64,000 bases of DNA from Pararhizobium_B sp963838155 (GTDB lineage Bacteria > Pseudomonadota > Alphaproteobacteria > Rhizobiales > Rhizobiaceae), in NCBI GenBank assembly GCA_963838155.1, contig CAWIQE010000018.1, positions 1 through 64,000 on the forward strand, written 5' to 3'. The translations under genes and the position numbers were made by a program. The notes beneath the pieces are model-generated. The model worked only from the letters and a program-made list of their open reading frames with translations. It did no database searches and was not told the origin of the DNA. Positions 17,043-23,935 of this stretch are shown piece after piece; the first letter of the stretch is position 1, and the number at the start of each line of letters is the position of its first letter.

Positions 17043-17828
17043 ATGGCGACGGAACGCGACTGGTCCGCGCAGCAATATCTCGCGTTCGAAGCCGAGCGCA
17101 CGCGTCCGTCACGCGATCTCCTGGCGCAGGTTCCCCTCGGAGCGCCGCGGCGCGTCGTCGACATCGGCTGCGGTCCGGGCAACTCCACCGAACTCCTGGT
17201 CCGCCGCTGGCCGGACGCGGAAGTCGTCGGAATCGATACCTCTCCGGACATGCTGGAGAAGGCCGGGGCCAGGCTGCCGGACATCCGGTTCGAGCGGGCG
17301 GATGCACGAACGTGGATCCCGGCCGGGCCGGTGGACGTCGTCTTCGCCAATGCGGTGTTCCAATGGCTGCCGGACCATGTGGACATAATCCGGCGGCTCA
17401 TGGCGCACCTGGCGCCTGGCGGCGCTCTCGCCGTGCAGATGCCCGACAATCTCGACGAACCGTCCCACAGGCTGATAGGGGAGACCGCGCGATCCATGCC
17501 CTTCGCCGCCAAGCTCGCTGCCGCGAGGCGTGAGCCGCTGCCCCCGGTTTCGACCTATTACGAGGCGCTGCGTCCGCTCTCCGCGTCGCTCGACATCTGG
17601 CACACGCTCTACAATCACCCGCTGGCGGGGGCGGAGGCGATCGTCGAGTGGGTGCGCTCGACGGGTCTCAAGCCCTATCTCGACGCGCTCGACGACGGGG
17701 AGAGCGCGGCGTTCGTTTCGGACTACCTGGAGCGCATCCGGGCTCATTATCCCGAGATGGGTGACGGCCGGGTGCTGCTGCGGTTTCCGCGGCTCTTCTT
17801 CGTCGCGATCCGCGGCGGGTCCGGCTGA
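17043..17828 (+). CDS. tam: Trans-aconitate 2-methyltransferase
   Basis: This 261-residue SAM-dependent methyltransferase has motif I VVDIGCGPGNSTELL (about 38-52), VVGIDTSPDML, and the Tam-typical segments VFANAVFQWLPDH and VQMPDNLDEPSH. Family members methylate trans-aconitate, a spontaneous by-product that inhibits aconitase. A GGGGGTG stretch precedes the ATG. It lies 30 bases after the response regulator on the same strand but has no evident functional tie to it. Confidence 0.9.
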   Translation: MATERDWSAQQYLAFEAERTRPSRDLLAQVPLGAPRRVVDIGCGPGNSTELLVRRWPDAEVVGIDTSPDMLEKAGARLPDIRFERADARTWIPAGPVDVVFANAVFQWLPDHVDIIRRLMAHLAPGGALAVQMPDNLDEPSHRLIGETARSMPFAAKLAAARREPLPPVSTYYEALRPLSASLDIWHTLYNHPLAGAEAIVEWVRSTGLKPYLDALDDGESAAFVSDYLERIRAHYPEMGDGRVLLRFPRLFFVAIRGGSG

Positions 17829-17925
17829 GGCCGAAGGCGGGCCGTCCCGCCGATCTTCCGTCCCGCCCTTGAATTGGGCGGGACTACCGTGCGACATTTC
17901 TTTTCCCCCTTGCGCCATTTCCCGT

Positions 17926-17953
17926 AACGATATAAATATATCTTTATATCGTT
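17926..17953. promoter_or_regulatory. Palindromic operator of the sahR-metF unit
   Basis: A perfect 11-bp inverted repeat, AACGATATAAA (17926-17936) and TTTATATCGTT (17943-17953), with a six-base spacer. It ends three bases before the GGAGG ribosome binding site of the ArsR-methyltransferase gene. The AT-rich GATATAAA/TTTATATC form fits ArsR-family operators, and SahR-type sites as I recall them. Its position across the start region predicts autorepression. Confidence 0.8.
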
Positions 17954-17965
17954 TTGGAGGCTCGC

Positions 17966-18982
17966 ATGCTGGATTCGACCCGGCTCAATCTCGACACGGT
18001 CGTCGACGTCCTGAAGTCGGCGGGCGAACCCACGCGGATGCGGCTGCTTTGCCTCCTATCTGCCGGTGACCTCACGGTCACGGACCTGACGGACATCCTC
18101 GGCCAGTCCCAGCCGCGCATCTCCCGCCATCTGAAGCTCCTGATGGAAGCACGGCTGATCGAACGCTACCAGGAAGGCGCCTGGGCCTATTTCCGTCTGA
18201 CGGGCGAGGGGGCGGAGGCTTCTCTGGCGCGGCTCCTGATCGATGCGACGTCCCGGAAGGATGCGGTGCTTTCGCGCGACGCGGAGCGCCTGTCGGCCGT
18301 CAAGCAGGCCCGGGCGGAGAAGGCGCAGGCCTATTTCGCCCGCAATGCGCGCAGCTGGGACCACTTGCGCCGGCTTCATGTCGCCGAAGAGCAGGTCGAG
18401 GCGGAACTGAAGGCCCTCATCGGAACGAAGCAGTTCGATTCCATGCTGGACCTCGGGACGGGTACGGGCCGCATCCTGCAGCTTTTCCAGGGGCTCTATC
18501 GGCGCGGCATAGGCATCGACGCCAGCCGGGACATGCTCTCGGTGGCGCGGGCGAATCTCGACGAGGCCGGCATTACCCATGCGTCGGTGCGTCACGGCGA
18601 TCTCTTCAATCCGCCACTGGAGCGGGATTGCTTCGATCTCGTGACGATTCACCAGGTTCTTCATTTCGTCCAGGATCCCGCCGCCGCCATTGCCGAAGCC
18701 GCCCGCATGCTGCGGCCGTCCGGCCGGCTGGCGATCATCGATTTCGCCCCGCACGATCTGGAGCACCTGCGCTCGGACCATGCCCATCTGCGGCTCGGAT
18801 TCTCGCACGAATCGATCGCCGGCTGGCTCGAGGATGCCGATCTCGACGTCGAGAAGGTCGTCGACCTCGCGCCCGACGCCGGCTCCGGCCGGACGCTGAC
18901 CGTCACGATCTGGCTGGCGCGCGACCGGCGGCTGCTCGTTGCCGGCGGCGAACAGCCGAATCCCAGTAGAGGAACCGCCTGA
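17966..18982 (+). CDS. ArsR-family regulator fused to a SAM-dependent methyltransferase domain (SahR-like)
   Basis: The 338-residue product begins with an ArsR winged helix (ILGQSQPRISRHLKLLMEA, about 44-62) and continues with a Class I methyltransferase domain (SMLDLGTGTGRILQLF near 159-174, then FDLVTIHQVLHFV). Fusions of this kind directly before metF are known as SahR in alphaproteobacteria, which sense S-adenosylhomocysteine and control methionine-cycle genes. GGAGG lies five bases before the ATG at 17966. The perfect palindrome just upstream is its likely operator. metF follows after three bases, so both should be one transcript. The name is an inference from architecture and neighbour. 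Confidence 0.88.
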   Translation: MLDSTRLNLDTVVDVLKSAGEPTRMRLLCLLSAGDLTVTDLTDILGQSQPRISRHLKLLMEARLIERYQEGAWAYFRLTGEGAEASLARLLIDATSRKDAVLSRDAERLSAVKQARAEKAQAYFARNARSWDHLRRLHVAEEQVEAELKALIGTKQFDSMLDLGTGTGRILQLFQGLYRRGIGIDASRDMLSVARANLDEAGITHASVRHGDLFNPPLERDCFDLVTIHQVLHFVQDPAAAIAEAARMLRPSGRLAIIDFAPHDLEHLRSDHAHLRLGFSHESIAGWLEDADLDVEKVVDLAPDAGSGRTLTVTIWLARDRRLLVAGGEQPNPSRGTA

Positions 18983-18985
18983 GCC

Positions 18986-19900
18986 ATGTCGATTCTCCGT
19001 CGTTCCGACAGCGCCCTGCAGTCCGACCGCATGAACGTTTCGTTCGAGTTCTTTCCGCCGAAGACCGGGGACATGGAAAGCCAGCTCTGGGAAAGCGTCC
19101 TGCGGCTGGCTCCCTATCGGCCGGAGTTCGTCTCCGTCACCTACGGCGCCGGCGGCACGACTCGCCAGCCGACCCTGAAGACCGTGCGTCGCATCCTCGA
19201 CGAGACCGAGCTTTCACCGGCGGCCCACCTGACCTGCGTCGGCGCCACGCGGGCGGAGGTCGACGAGGTGGTGCGCGAATTCGCCGATGCGGGCGTGCGC
19301 CATTTCGTGGCCCTGCGAGGCGACCCGGCGGGCGGCATCGGGACCGCCTACAGGCCGCATCCCGGCGGCTATGCCAACGGCGCCGAGCTCGTCGGCGGCC
19401 TTCGCGAAATTTCCGACTTCGAAATTTCGGTCTCGGCCTATCCGGAAAAGCACCCCGAAAGTCCGGACTTCGCCATGGACATCGACCTTTTGAAGCGCAA
19501 GGTCGACAATGGCGCGACCCGGGCGATCACCCAGTTCTTCTTCGACAACGATACCTACGAGCGCTACGTCGAGCGCGTGCGCCGCGCCGGCATCTACATT
19601 CCGGTCGTTCCGGGCATCCTGCCGGTGCACAATTTCTCGCAGGTCGCCCGCTTCGCGGGAATGTGCGGCGCGAGCGTGCCGGCCTGGCTGGCGGAGCGCT
19701 TCGACGGCCTGGAAAACGACGCGCAGACCCGCGCCCTGGTCGCCGCTGCGGTCGCGGCCGACCAGGTGATGGATCTCGTCGAGCGCGGCGTGCACGACTT
19801 CCATTTCTACACCATGAACCGCGCCCAGCTGGTCTACGCGATCTGCCATCTCCTCGGACTTCGGGGCGGCAACGGGGCCCGGATCGAGGCCGCGGCCTAG
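18986..19900 (+). CDS. metF: Methylenetetrahydrofolate reductase
   Basis: This 304-residue FAD enzyme reduces 5,10-methylene-THF to 5-methyl-THF, the methyl donor for methionine synthase. It has VSFEFFPPKTGDME with the catalytic Glu, FVSVTYGAGGTTR, FVALRGDPAGG, SAYPEKHPE and the FFFDNDTYERYV and IPVVPGILPV segments typical of MetF. It starts three bases after the SahR-like regulator stop and is presumably co-repressed with it. A GC-rich hairpin-prone stretch follows the stop. Confidence 0.96.
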   Translation: MSILRRSDSALQSDRMNVSFEFFPPKTGDMESQLWESVLRLAPYRPEFVSVTYGAGGTTRQPTLKTVRRILDETELSPAAHLTCVGATRAEVDEVVREFADAGVRHFVALRGDPAGGIGTAYRPHPGGYANGAELVGGLREISDFEISVSAYPEKHPESPDFAMDIDLLKRKVDNGATRAITQFFFDNDTYERYVERVRRAGIYIPVVPGILPVHNFSQVARFAGMCGASVPAWLAERFDGLENDAQTRALVAAAVAADQVMDLVERGVHDFHFYTMNRAQLVYAICHLLGLRGGNGARIEAAA

Positions 19901-20029
19901 TCGGCTCCGGCGGGGGGTGCCGCCGGCGGGGGTGGGGGCGGCCCCCATGAATTAGCGGGCGCGCTCGGCTTCCATCCTCCACCAGATGGAGTATCATGCC
20001 GCCGTTCATCCGGAGGAGGTAGGTGTGGC

Positions 20030-20335
20030 ATGTTCATCCGCGCTCCCGAGACCCACAGCCGCTCGCTCGTCAAGGCGATCAGTTGGCGCGTCACCGGAAG
20101 CATCGACACGTTCGTCCTCAGCTGGCTGGTGACCGGAAATCTCGGCTTCGCCGGATCCATCGCCAGCATCGAGGTGTTCACCAAGATCACGCTATACTAT
20201 CTTCACGAGCGCGCATGGTCCGTCATCCCCTTCGGAAAGCGGCACACAGCGCCGTTGCGGCGTGGCCTGGACGCGCGAATGGCCACCGGCTCCCGGCAGA
20301 CTCCGAGGGGATCGGCTCCCGGGCCCCTGTCCTGA
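20030..20335 (+). CDS. DUF2061 family membrane protein
   Basis: This 101-residue protein begins with a canonical DUF2061 domain: SLVKAISWRVTGSIDTFVLSW, then a second hydrophobic stretch and FTKITLYYLHERAWSVIPFG. The domain is small and membrane-bound; in other bacteria it often accompanies sulfate assimilation genes, which are absent here. The last 30 residues (RRGLDARMATGSRQ onward) are polar and not part of the family. AGGAGGTAG precedes the ATG by about nine bases. Confidence 0.85.
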   Translation: MFIRAPETHSRSLVKAISWRVTGSIDTFVLSWLVTGNLGFAGSIASIEVFTKITLYYLHERAWSVIPFGKRHTAPLRRGLDARMATGSRQTPRGSAPGPLS

Positions 20336-20356
20336 TGACGTCCCCGACGACGTGAA

Positions 20357-20388
20357 AAGGCCGGGGAGGTTTGCCCGTCCCCGGCCTT
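20357..20388 (-). terminator. Hairpin terminator between DUF2061 gene and small membrane-peptide gene
   Basis: AAGGCCGGGGA (20357-20367) pairs with TCCCCGGCCTT (20378-20388) over an 11-bp stem. On the minus strand the stem is followed by a TTTT run, so it fits as a factor-independent terminator for the 25-codon gene at 20428-20505. It may also stop plus-strand transcripts. Confidence 0.65.
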
Positions 20389-20427
20389 CAATTCCGTTGT
20401 CCCTTGCGAAATACCCAGATGCTTCCT

Positions 20428-20505
20428 CTAGACGAAGAGCATTGCGGCAATGAACGCAAACGCGGCACAAATGATGAGGACGTTGAGCGATCGGGTGAGT
20501 TCCAT
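20428..20505 (-). CDS. 25-residue single-helix membrane peptide
   Basis: A 26-codon frame from ATG at 20505 to TAG at 20428 encodes MELTRSLNVLIICAAFAF followed by IAAMLFV: a short polar N terminus and one continuous hydrophobic helix. A strong ribosome binding site, GAGGAGG, lies six bases before the ATG, and a hairpin with a T-run follows the stop on the same strand. Both signals are unlikely by chance around so short a frame. The topology fits an inner-membrane micropeptide that modulates a larger membrane protein. No partner is adjacent, and I do not assign a function. Confidence 0.7.
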   Translation of the reverse strand: MELTRSLNVLIICAAFAFIAAMLFV

Positions 20506-20885
20506 GCCTGCCCTCCTCGTGCAAGGTTCGTCCGGGATATCCGTCGAACGCGTCACTGCGTAGTGGGACCAGAAGCCTCTTTCCCTTCGGGATCGTGCCT
20601 AGGCTCTGGCGGCTCACGTCACAGATGATAGAAAGTCTTGCGAGCCTGTGAAGACGAAATCGTCGCTGCGTTGCACAATCGCAACGGATCCTTAAGATTT
20701 TAGTGATCCCCAACCATATGATTAAAAAAGGCAAAACGGCTCGTTCATGAATCGTTAATTTCATGCCCAACCCGATCGCCCAATTCGGCTAAATCGGATG
20801 TGTAGGGCGGCTCGCCTTATTTTGGACACATTCGGGACTGCCAAGCCCGGTGGCGCGGACGTCTCCGGGGGTGTCGCAATCGCGA

Positions 20886-20914
20886 TTGACACCCGGCCCG
20901 GCGTTGCATAACAC
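20886..20914 (+). promoter_or_regulatory. Sigma-70-type promoter for the cobalamin transport and synthesis operon
   Basis: A consensus -35 box TTGACA at 20886-20891 and a TAACAC -10-like box at 20909-20914 are separated by 17 bases. The predicted start near 20921 is where the cobalamin riboswitch begins, which supports the call. Confidence 0.55.
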
Positions 20915-20920
20915 TCGACA

Positions 20921-21275
20921 GATCGGATGGTTCTCCGGCCCGGAAGTTCCGGCGGGGGATTAAAAGGGAATGCGACGGGTCGACCCAAGCCGGGAATCCC
21001 AATCGCAGCCGACTCCGCGACTGTAGAGCGGTGAGGTCCTTCCGTCCGGTGTCAGGGTCCGTGATGGTGACCGTTCAGCATAGTGCGGGCGGCGCTTCCG
21101 GAGACTGGGGCCGGAAAAGCCACTGGAGTGGCGGCATGAGCAACCGGGGCGGACGCCTCTTTCTCTACGAATCGTCCCCCTTCATGTCCGCCGGACGCTC
21201 CGGGAAGGCGAGGAAGGTCCGCAGACGGTCCCCCGGGACCGACGGACGCCGCGAGCCAGGAGACCTGCCACGCCG
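20921..21275 (+). ncRNA. Cobalamin (AdoCbl) riboswitch
   Basis: The leader of cbtB shows the ordered conserved blocks of the cobalamin aptamer: GGTTCTCC near 20929, TTAAAAGGGAA at 20960-20970, the GCAGCC...CCGCGACTGT block at 21005-21024, AGCCACTGG near 21119, GGGAAGGC at 21202-21209, and the B12 box AGCCAGGAGACCTGCC at 21254-21269. The peripheral arm between AGCCACTGG and GGGAAGGC is long for the class. About 60 bases with a pairing-prone GGGAGGGCTTCCCC element lie between the B12 box and the ribosome binding site CACGGAGG. By family rule, bound cobalamin lowers expression of the downstream genes. Confidence 0.92.
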
Positions 21276-21336
21276 TGAACGGGCTTTCCGCCCGACCCAG
21301 GGGAGGGCTTCCCCACGGCCAGTCACGGAGGTTGTC

Positions 21337-21516
21337 ATGGCATCGAAGACACTCAACAGCACGCTGCCGCTGTCCGTCAGCGATCGTCTCGTCGCGGGCA
21401 TCGTCGCGCTTCTTCTCGGATCCTTCCTGATCTACGGGGCAGGGCTCTCGCACGCGCAGACGCTGCACGACACGGCGCACGACACCCGTCACTCCTACGG
21501 CTTTCCCTGTCACTAG
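21337..21516 (+). CDS. cbtB: Cobalt transporter subunit CbtB
   Basis: This 59-residue protein has one transmembrane helix (VAGIVALLLGSFLIYGAGLS) and the His-rich C-terminal metal motif HDTAHDTRHSYGFPCH of the CbtB family. With CbtA it forms a predicted cobalt permease found only under B12 riboswitch control. GGAGG lies six bases before the ATG. It is the first gene after the riboswitch, 12 bases ahead of cbtA. Confidence 0.95.
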   Translation: MASKTLNSTLPLSVSDRLVAGIVALLLGSFLIYGAGLSHAQTLHDTAHDTRHSYGFPCH

Positions 21517-21528
21517 GAGTTCCCTCGG

Positions 21529-22278
21529 ATGATTGCGAAACTGCTCCTGGCCGCGATCGCGGCCGGGCTGGTCGCCGGTGCGCTCATGACCGGCGTTCAG
21601 CAGCTGCGCCTCGTTCCCCTGATCTCCCAGGCGGAGGTCTACGAACAGGGCGGGCACCACCATGACGCCGCGGATGCCGGAGGGCTTAGCCTGGTCGCCC
21701 CGGCGCAGGCCCACGATGCCGCCGCAGCCGGCGGCGGCGGCGGCGACGACGGGGACAGGCTCTTCGGCGTCAGCCGGTACACGGGTTCGTTCATGGCCAA
21801 TCTGGTCGTCGGCGCCGGCTACGGCCTGCTGCTCGCGGCGGTCGTGCTCCTGACGGGCCGATCCATCACGCTTCGCAGCGGCCTTCTCTGGGGCGCGGGG
21901 GCCTGGGTCGCCGTGCACCTGATGCCGGCGCTCGGCCTGCCGCCCGAATTGCCGGGCATGCCGGTGGCCGACCTCACGGCCCGGCAGGTCTGGTGGGTCT
22001 CGACGGTGTTGGCCTCGGCGGCGGGGATCTATCTGCTCGCGTTCCGGCCGCAGGTCTCCGCCAAGGTGGTCGGCATCGCTCTGCTCGCGGCGCCGCAGAT
22101 CGCCGGAGCGCCGCAGCCGCCAAGCCTCGACAGTGCGCTGCCTGCCGTTCTCGCGGCCGAGTTCGCCGCCGGCGCGCTCGCCAGCACGCTGTTCTTCTGG
22201 CTGGTGCTGGGGCTCGGCCTGGGCGCCGTCATGGATCGCGTCGGGGGCTTCGAAGAGGCTTCGCCGGGGAAGGCGTGA
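21529..22278 (+). CDS. cbtA: Cobalt transporter subunit CbtA
   Basis: The 249-residue integral membrane protein has about six hydrophobic segments, and a His-containing periplasmic loop (VYEQGGHHHDAADAGG) followed by a Gly-rich stretch near residues 60-75. It matches CbtA, the partner of CbtB in cobalt uptake for cobalamin synthesis. Its TGA overlaps the ATG of the next gene by one base, so transport and late corrin steps are translationally coupled. Confidence 0.94.
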   Translation: MIAKLLLAAIAAGLVAGALMTGVQQLRLVPLISQAEVYEQGGHHHDAADAGGLSLVAPAQAHDAAAAGGGGGDDGDRLFGVSRYTGSFMANLVVGAGYGLLLAAVVLLTGRSITLRSGLLWGAGAWVAVHLMPALGLPPELPGMPVADLTARQVWWVSTVLASAAGIYLLAFRPQVSAKVVGIALLAAPQIAGAPQPPSLDSALPAVLAAEFAAGALASTLFFWLVLGLGLGAVMDRVGGFEEASPGKA

Positions 22279-22799
22279 TGCGGGCGGGTTGCCAAAGCAC
22301 CCTGGTCCTCGGCGGTGCGCGATCGGGCAAATCGGCTTTTGCCGAGCGCATGGTCGAGGAGAGCGGGCGGTCGTGCGTCTATCTTGCGACCGGCCGGGCC
22401 GGCGACGGCGAGATGGCCGAACGGATCGCTCAGCACCAGGCCCGGCGCGGCGCCGGCTGGCGGACGGTGGAGGAGCCGCTCGACCTCGCCGCCGCGCTGG
22501 CCGCCAATGCGGGGCCGGACAGCGCGGTGCTCGTCGATTGCCTGACGCTGTGGGTGAGCAACCTGATGATGGCGGGCGCCGACACGGACGGCGCGTTCGA
22601 CGCGCTTGTCGCCACGCTTCCCGGCCTCGGCGGGCCGTCCGTCTTCGTCTCGAACGAGGTCGGCCTCGGCATCGTGCCGGACAACGCCCTGGTGCGGGAT
22701 TTCCGCGACCGGGCGGGCCGGCTGAACCAGATGGTGGCCGCGGCCGCCGATCGCGTGTATTTCATTGCGGCCGGGCTGCCGCTCAAACTGAAGGGATAG
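22278..22799 (+). CDS. cobP: Adenosylcobinamide kinase / adenosylcobinamide-phosphate guanylyltransferase
   Basis: This 173-residue bifunctional enzyme phosphorylates adenosylcobinamide and then transfers GMP to it, before the nucleotide loop is joined. The P loop GGARSGKS lies at 12-19. A His at 53 in IAQHQARR matches the guanylylated residue region of CobU. VLVDCLTLWVSNLM and FVSNEVGLGIVP are family signatures. It is called CobP in aerobic-pathway organisms and CobU in enterics. It overlaps cbtA by one base and ends three bases before cobW. Confidence 0.95.
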   Translation: MRAGCQSTLVLGGARSGKSAFAERMVEESGRSCVYLATGRAGDGEMAERIAQHQARRGAGWRTVEEPLDLAAALAANAGPDSAVLVDCLTLWVSNLMMAGADTDGAFDALVATLPGLGGPSVFVSNEVGLGIVPDNALVRDFRDRAGRLNQMVAAAADRVYFIAAGLPLKLKG

Positions 22800-22802
22800 G
22801 CC

Positions 22803-23870
22803 ATGCCGAACCGGAAGATCCCAGCCACCGTCATCACCGGCTTCCTCGGTGCCGGAAAGACCACCATGATCCGCAACCTGCTGTCGCACGCCGGCGGCCG
22901 GCGGATCGCGCTGATCATCAACGAGTTCGGCGACCTCGGCGTCGACGGCGACGTGCTGAAGGGCTGCGGCGAGGAAGCCTGCAGCGAGGACGATATCGTC
23001 GAGCTGACGAACGGCTGCATCTGCTGCACCGTGGCCGACGACTTCATCCCGGCGATGGAAAAGCTGCTGCAGCGCGAGAACCGCCCGGACCACATCGTCA
23101 TCGAGACCTCGGGGCTCGCCCTGCCGCAGCCGCTCGTCGCCGCCTTCAACTGGCCGGCGATCAAGACCGAGGTGACGGTCGACGGCGTCGTGACCGTGGT
23201 CGACAGCGCCGCGGTCGCCGCGGGGCGCTTCGCCGACGATCCGTCGAAGGTCGACGCGCAGCGGCTCGTCGATCCGTCGCTCGACCACGAGAGCCCGCTC
23301 GAGGAGCTTTTCGAGGACCAGCTGACGGCTGCCGACCTCGTCGTGCTCAACAAGACCGACCTGGTCGACGCCGTCGGCATCGCCGCGGTGAGGGCCGAGG
23401 TCGAGGGGCGCAGCCGCCGCCGGCCGGCGATCATCGAGGCGAGCGGAGGCGAGGTTCCGGCGGACGTGCTGCTTGGCCTCGGCGTCGGGACCGAGGAGGA
23501 TATCGCCAATCGGAAGTCGCACCATGAACTCGAGCACGAGGACGGCGAGCCGCACGATCACGACGAGTTCGCGAGCTTCGTCGTCGAGCTCGGCCCCGTG
23601 CCGGCGCCGGACCTTTTCGTCGCGCGCCTTGCCGAGGTCGTCGACCGGCACGACGTTCTCCGTCTCAAGGGCTTCGCCGAGGTGCCGGGCAAGCCGATGC
23701 GGCTGGTCGTGCAAGCGGTCGGGTCGCGCATCGACCGTTATTTCGACCGTCCCTGGGCGGCGGGCGAGACCCGGGCCACGCGGCTCGTCGTGATCGGCCT
23801 CTCCGAGATGGACGAAACGGCGGTGCGGACCGCGATCCAGGCGGCCCTCAGCGAGGCGCAGGCGGCGTGA
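22803..23870 (+). CDS. cobW: CobW-type G3E GTPase metal chaperone
   Basis: This 355-residue COG0523 protein has the GTPase P loop ITGFLGAGKTTMIRNLL (11-27), the metal-binding CICC motif at 72-75 in LTNGCICCTV, the guanine motif LNKTDLVD, and a His-rich stretch HELEHEDGEPHDHDEF before the CobW C-terminal domain. Position between cobP and cobN fits the classical CobW, thought to deliver cobalt to the CobNST chelatase. COG0523 proteins elsewhere serve zinc, and a zur gene closes this region, so a dual role cannot be excluded. Confidence 0.93.
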   Translation: MPNRKIPATVITGFLGAGKTTMIRNLLSHAGGRRIALIINEFGDLGVDGDVLKGCGEEACSEDDIVELTNGCICCTVADDFIPAMEKLLQRENRPDHIVIETSGLALPQPLVAAFNWPAIKTEVTVDGVVTVVDSAAVAAGRFADDPSKVDAQRLVDPSLDHESPLEELFEDQLTAADLVVLNKTDLVDAVGIAAVRAEVEGRSRRRPAIIEASGGEVPADVLLGLGVGTEEDIANRKSHHELEHEDGEPHDHDEFASFVVELGPVPAPDLFVARLAEVVDRHDVLRLKGFAEVPGKPMRLVVQAVGSRIDRYFDRPWAAGETRATRLVVIGLSEMDETAVRTAIQAALSEAQAA

Positions 23871-23935
23871 CGGGCGGGGTGGGCTGCCCTCCTTGCCCCC
23901 GCGACGGCGCACGGTTCGGCGCCGGAACCTGAACC

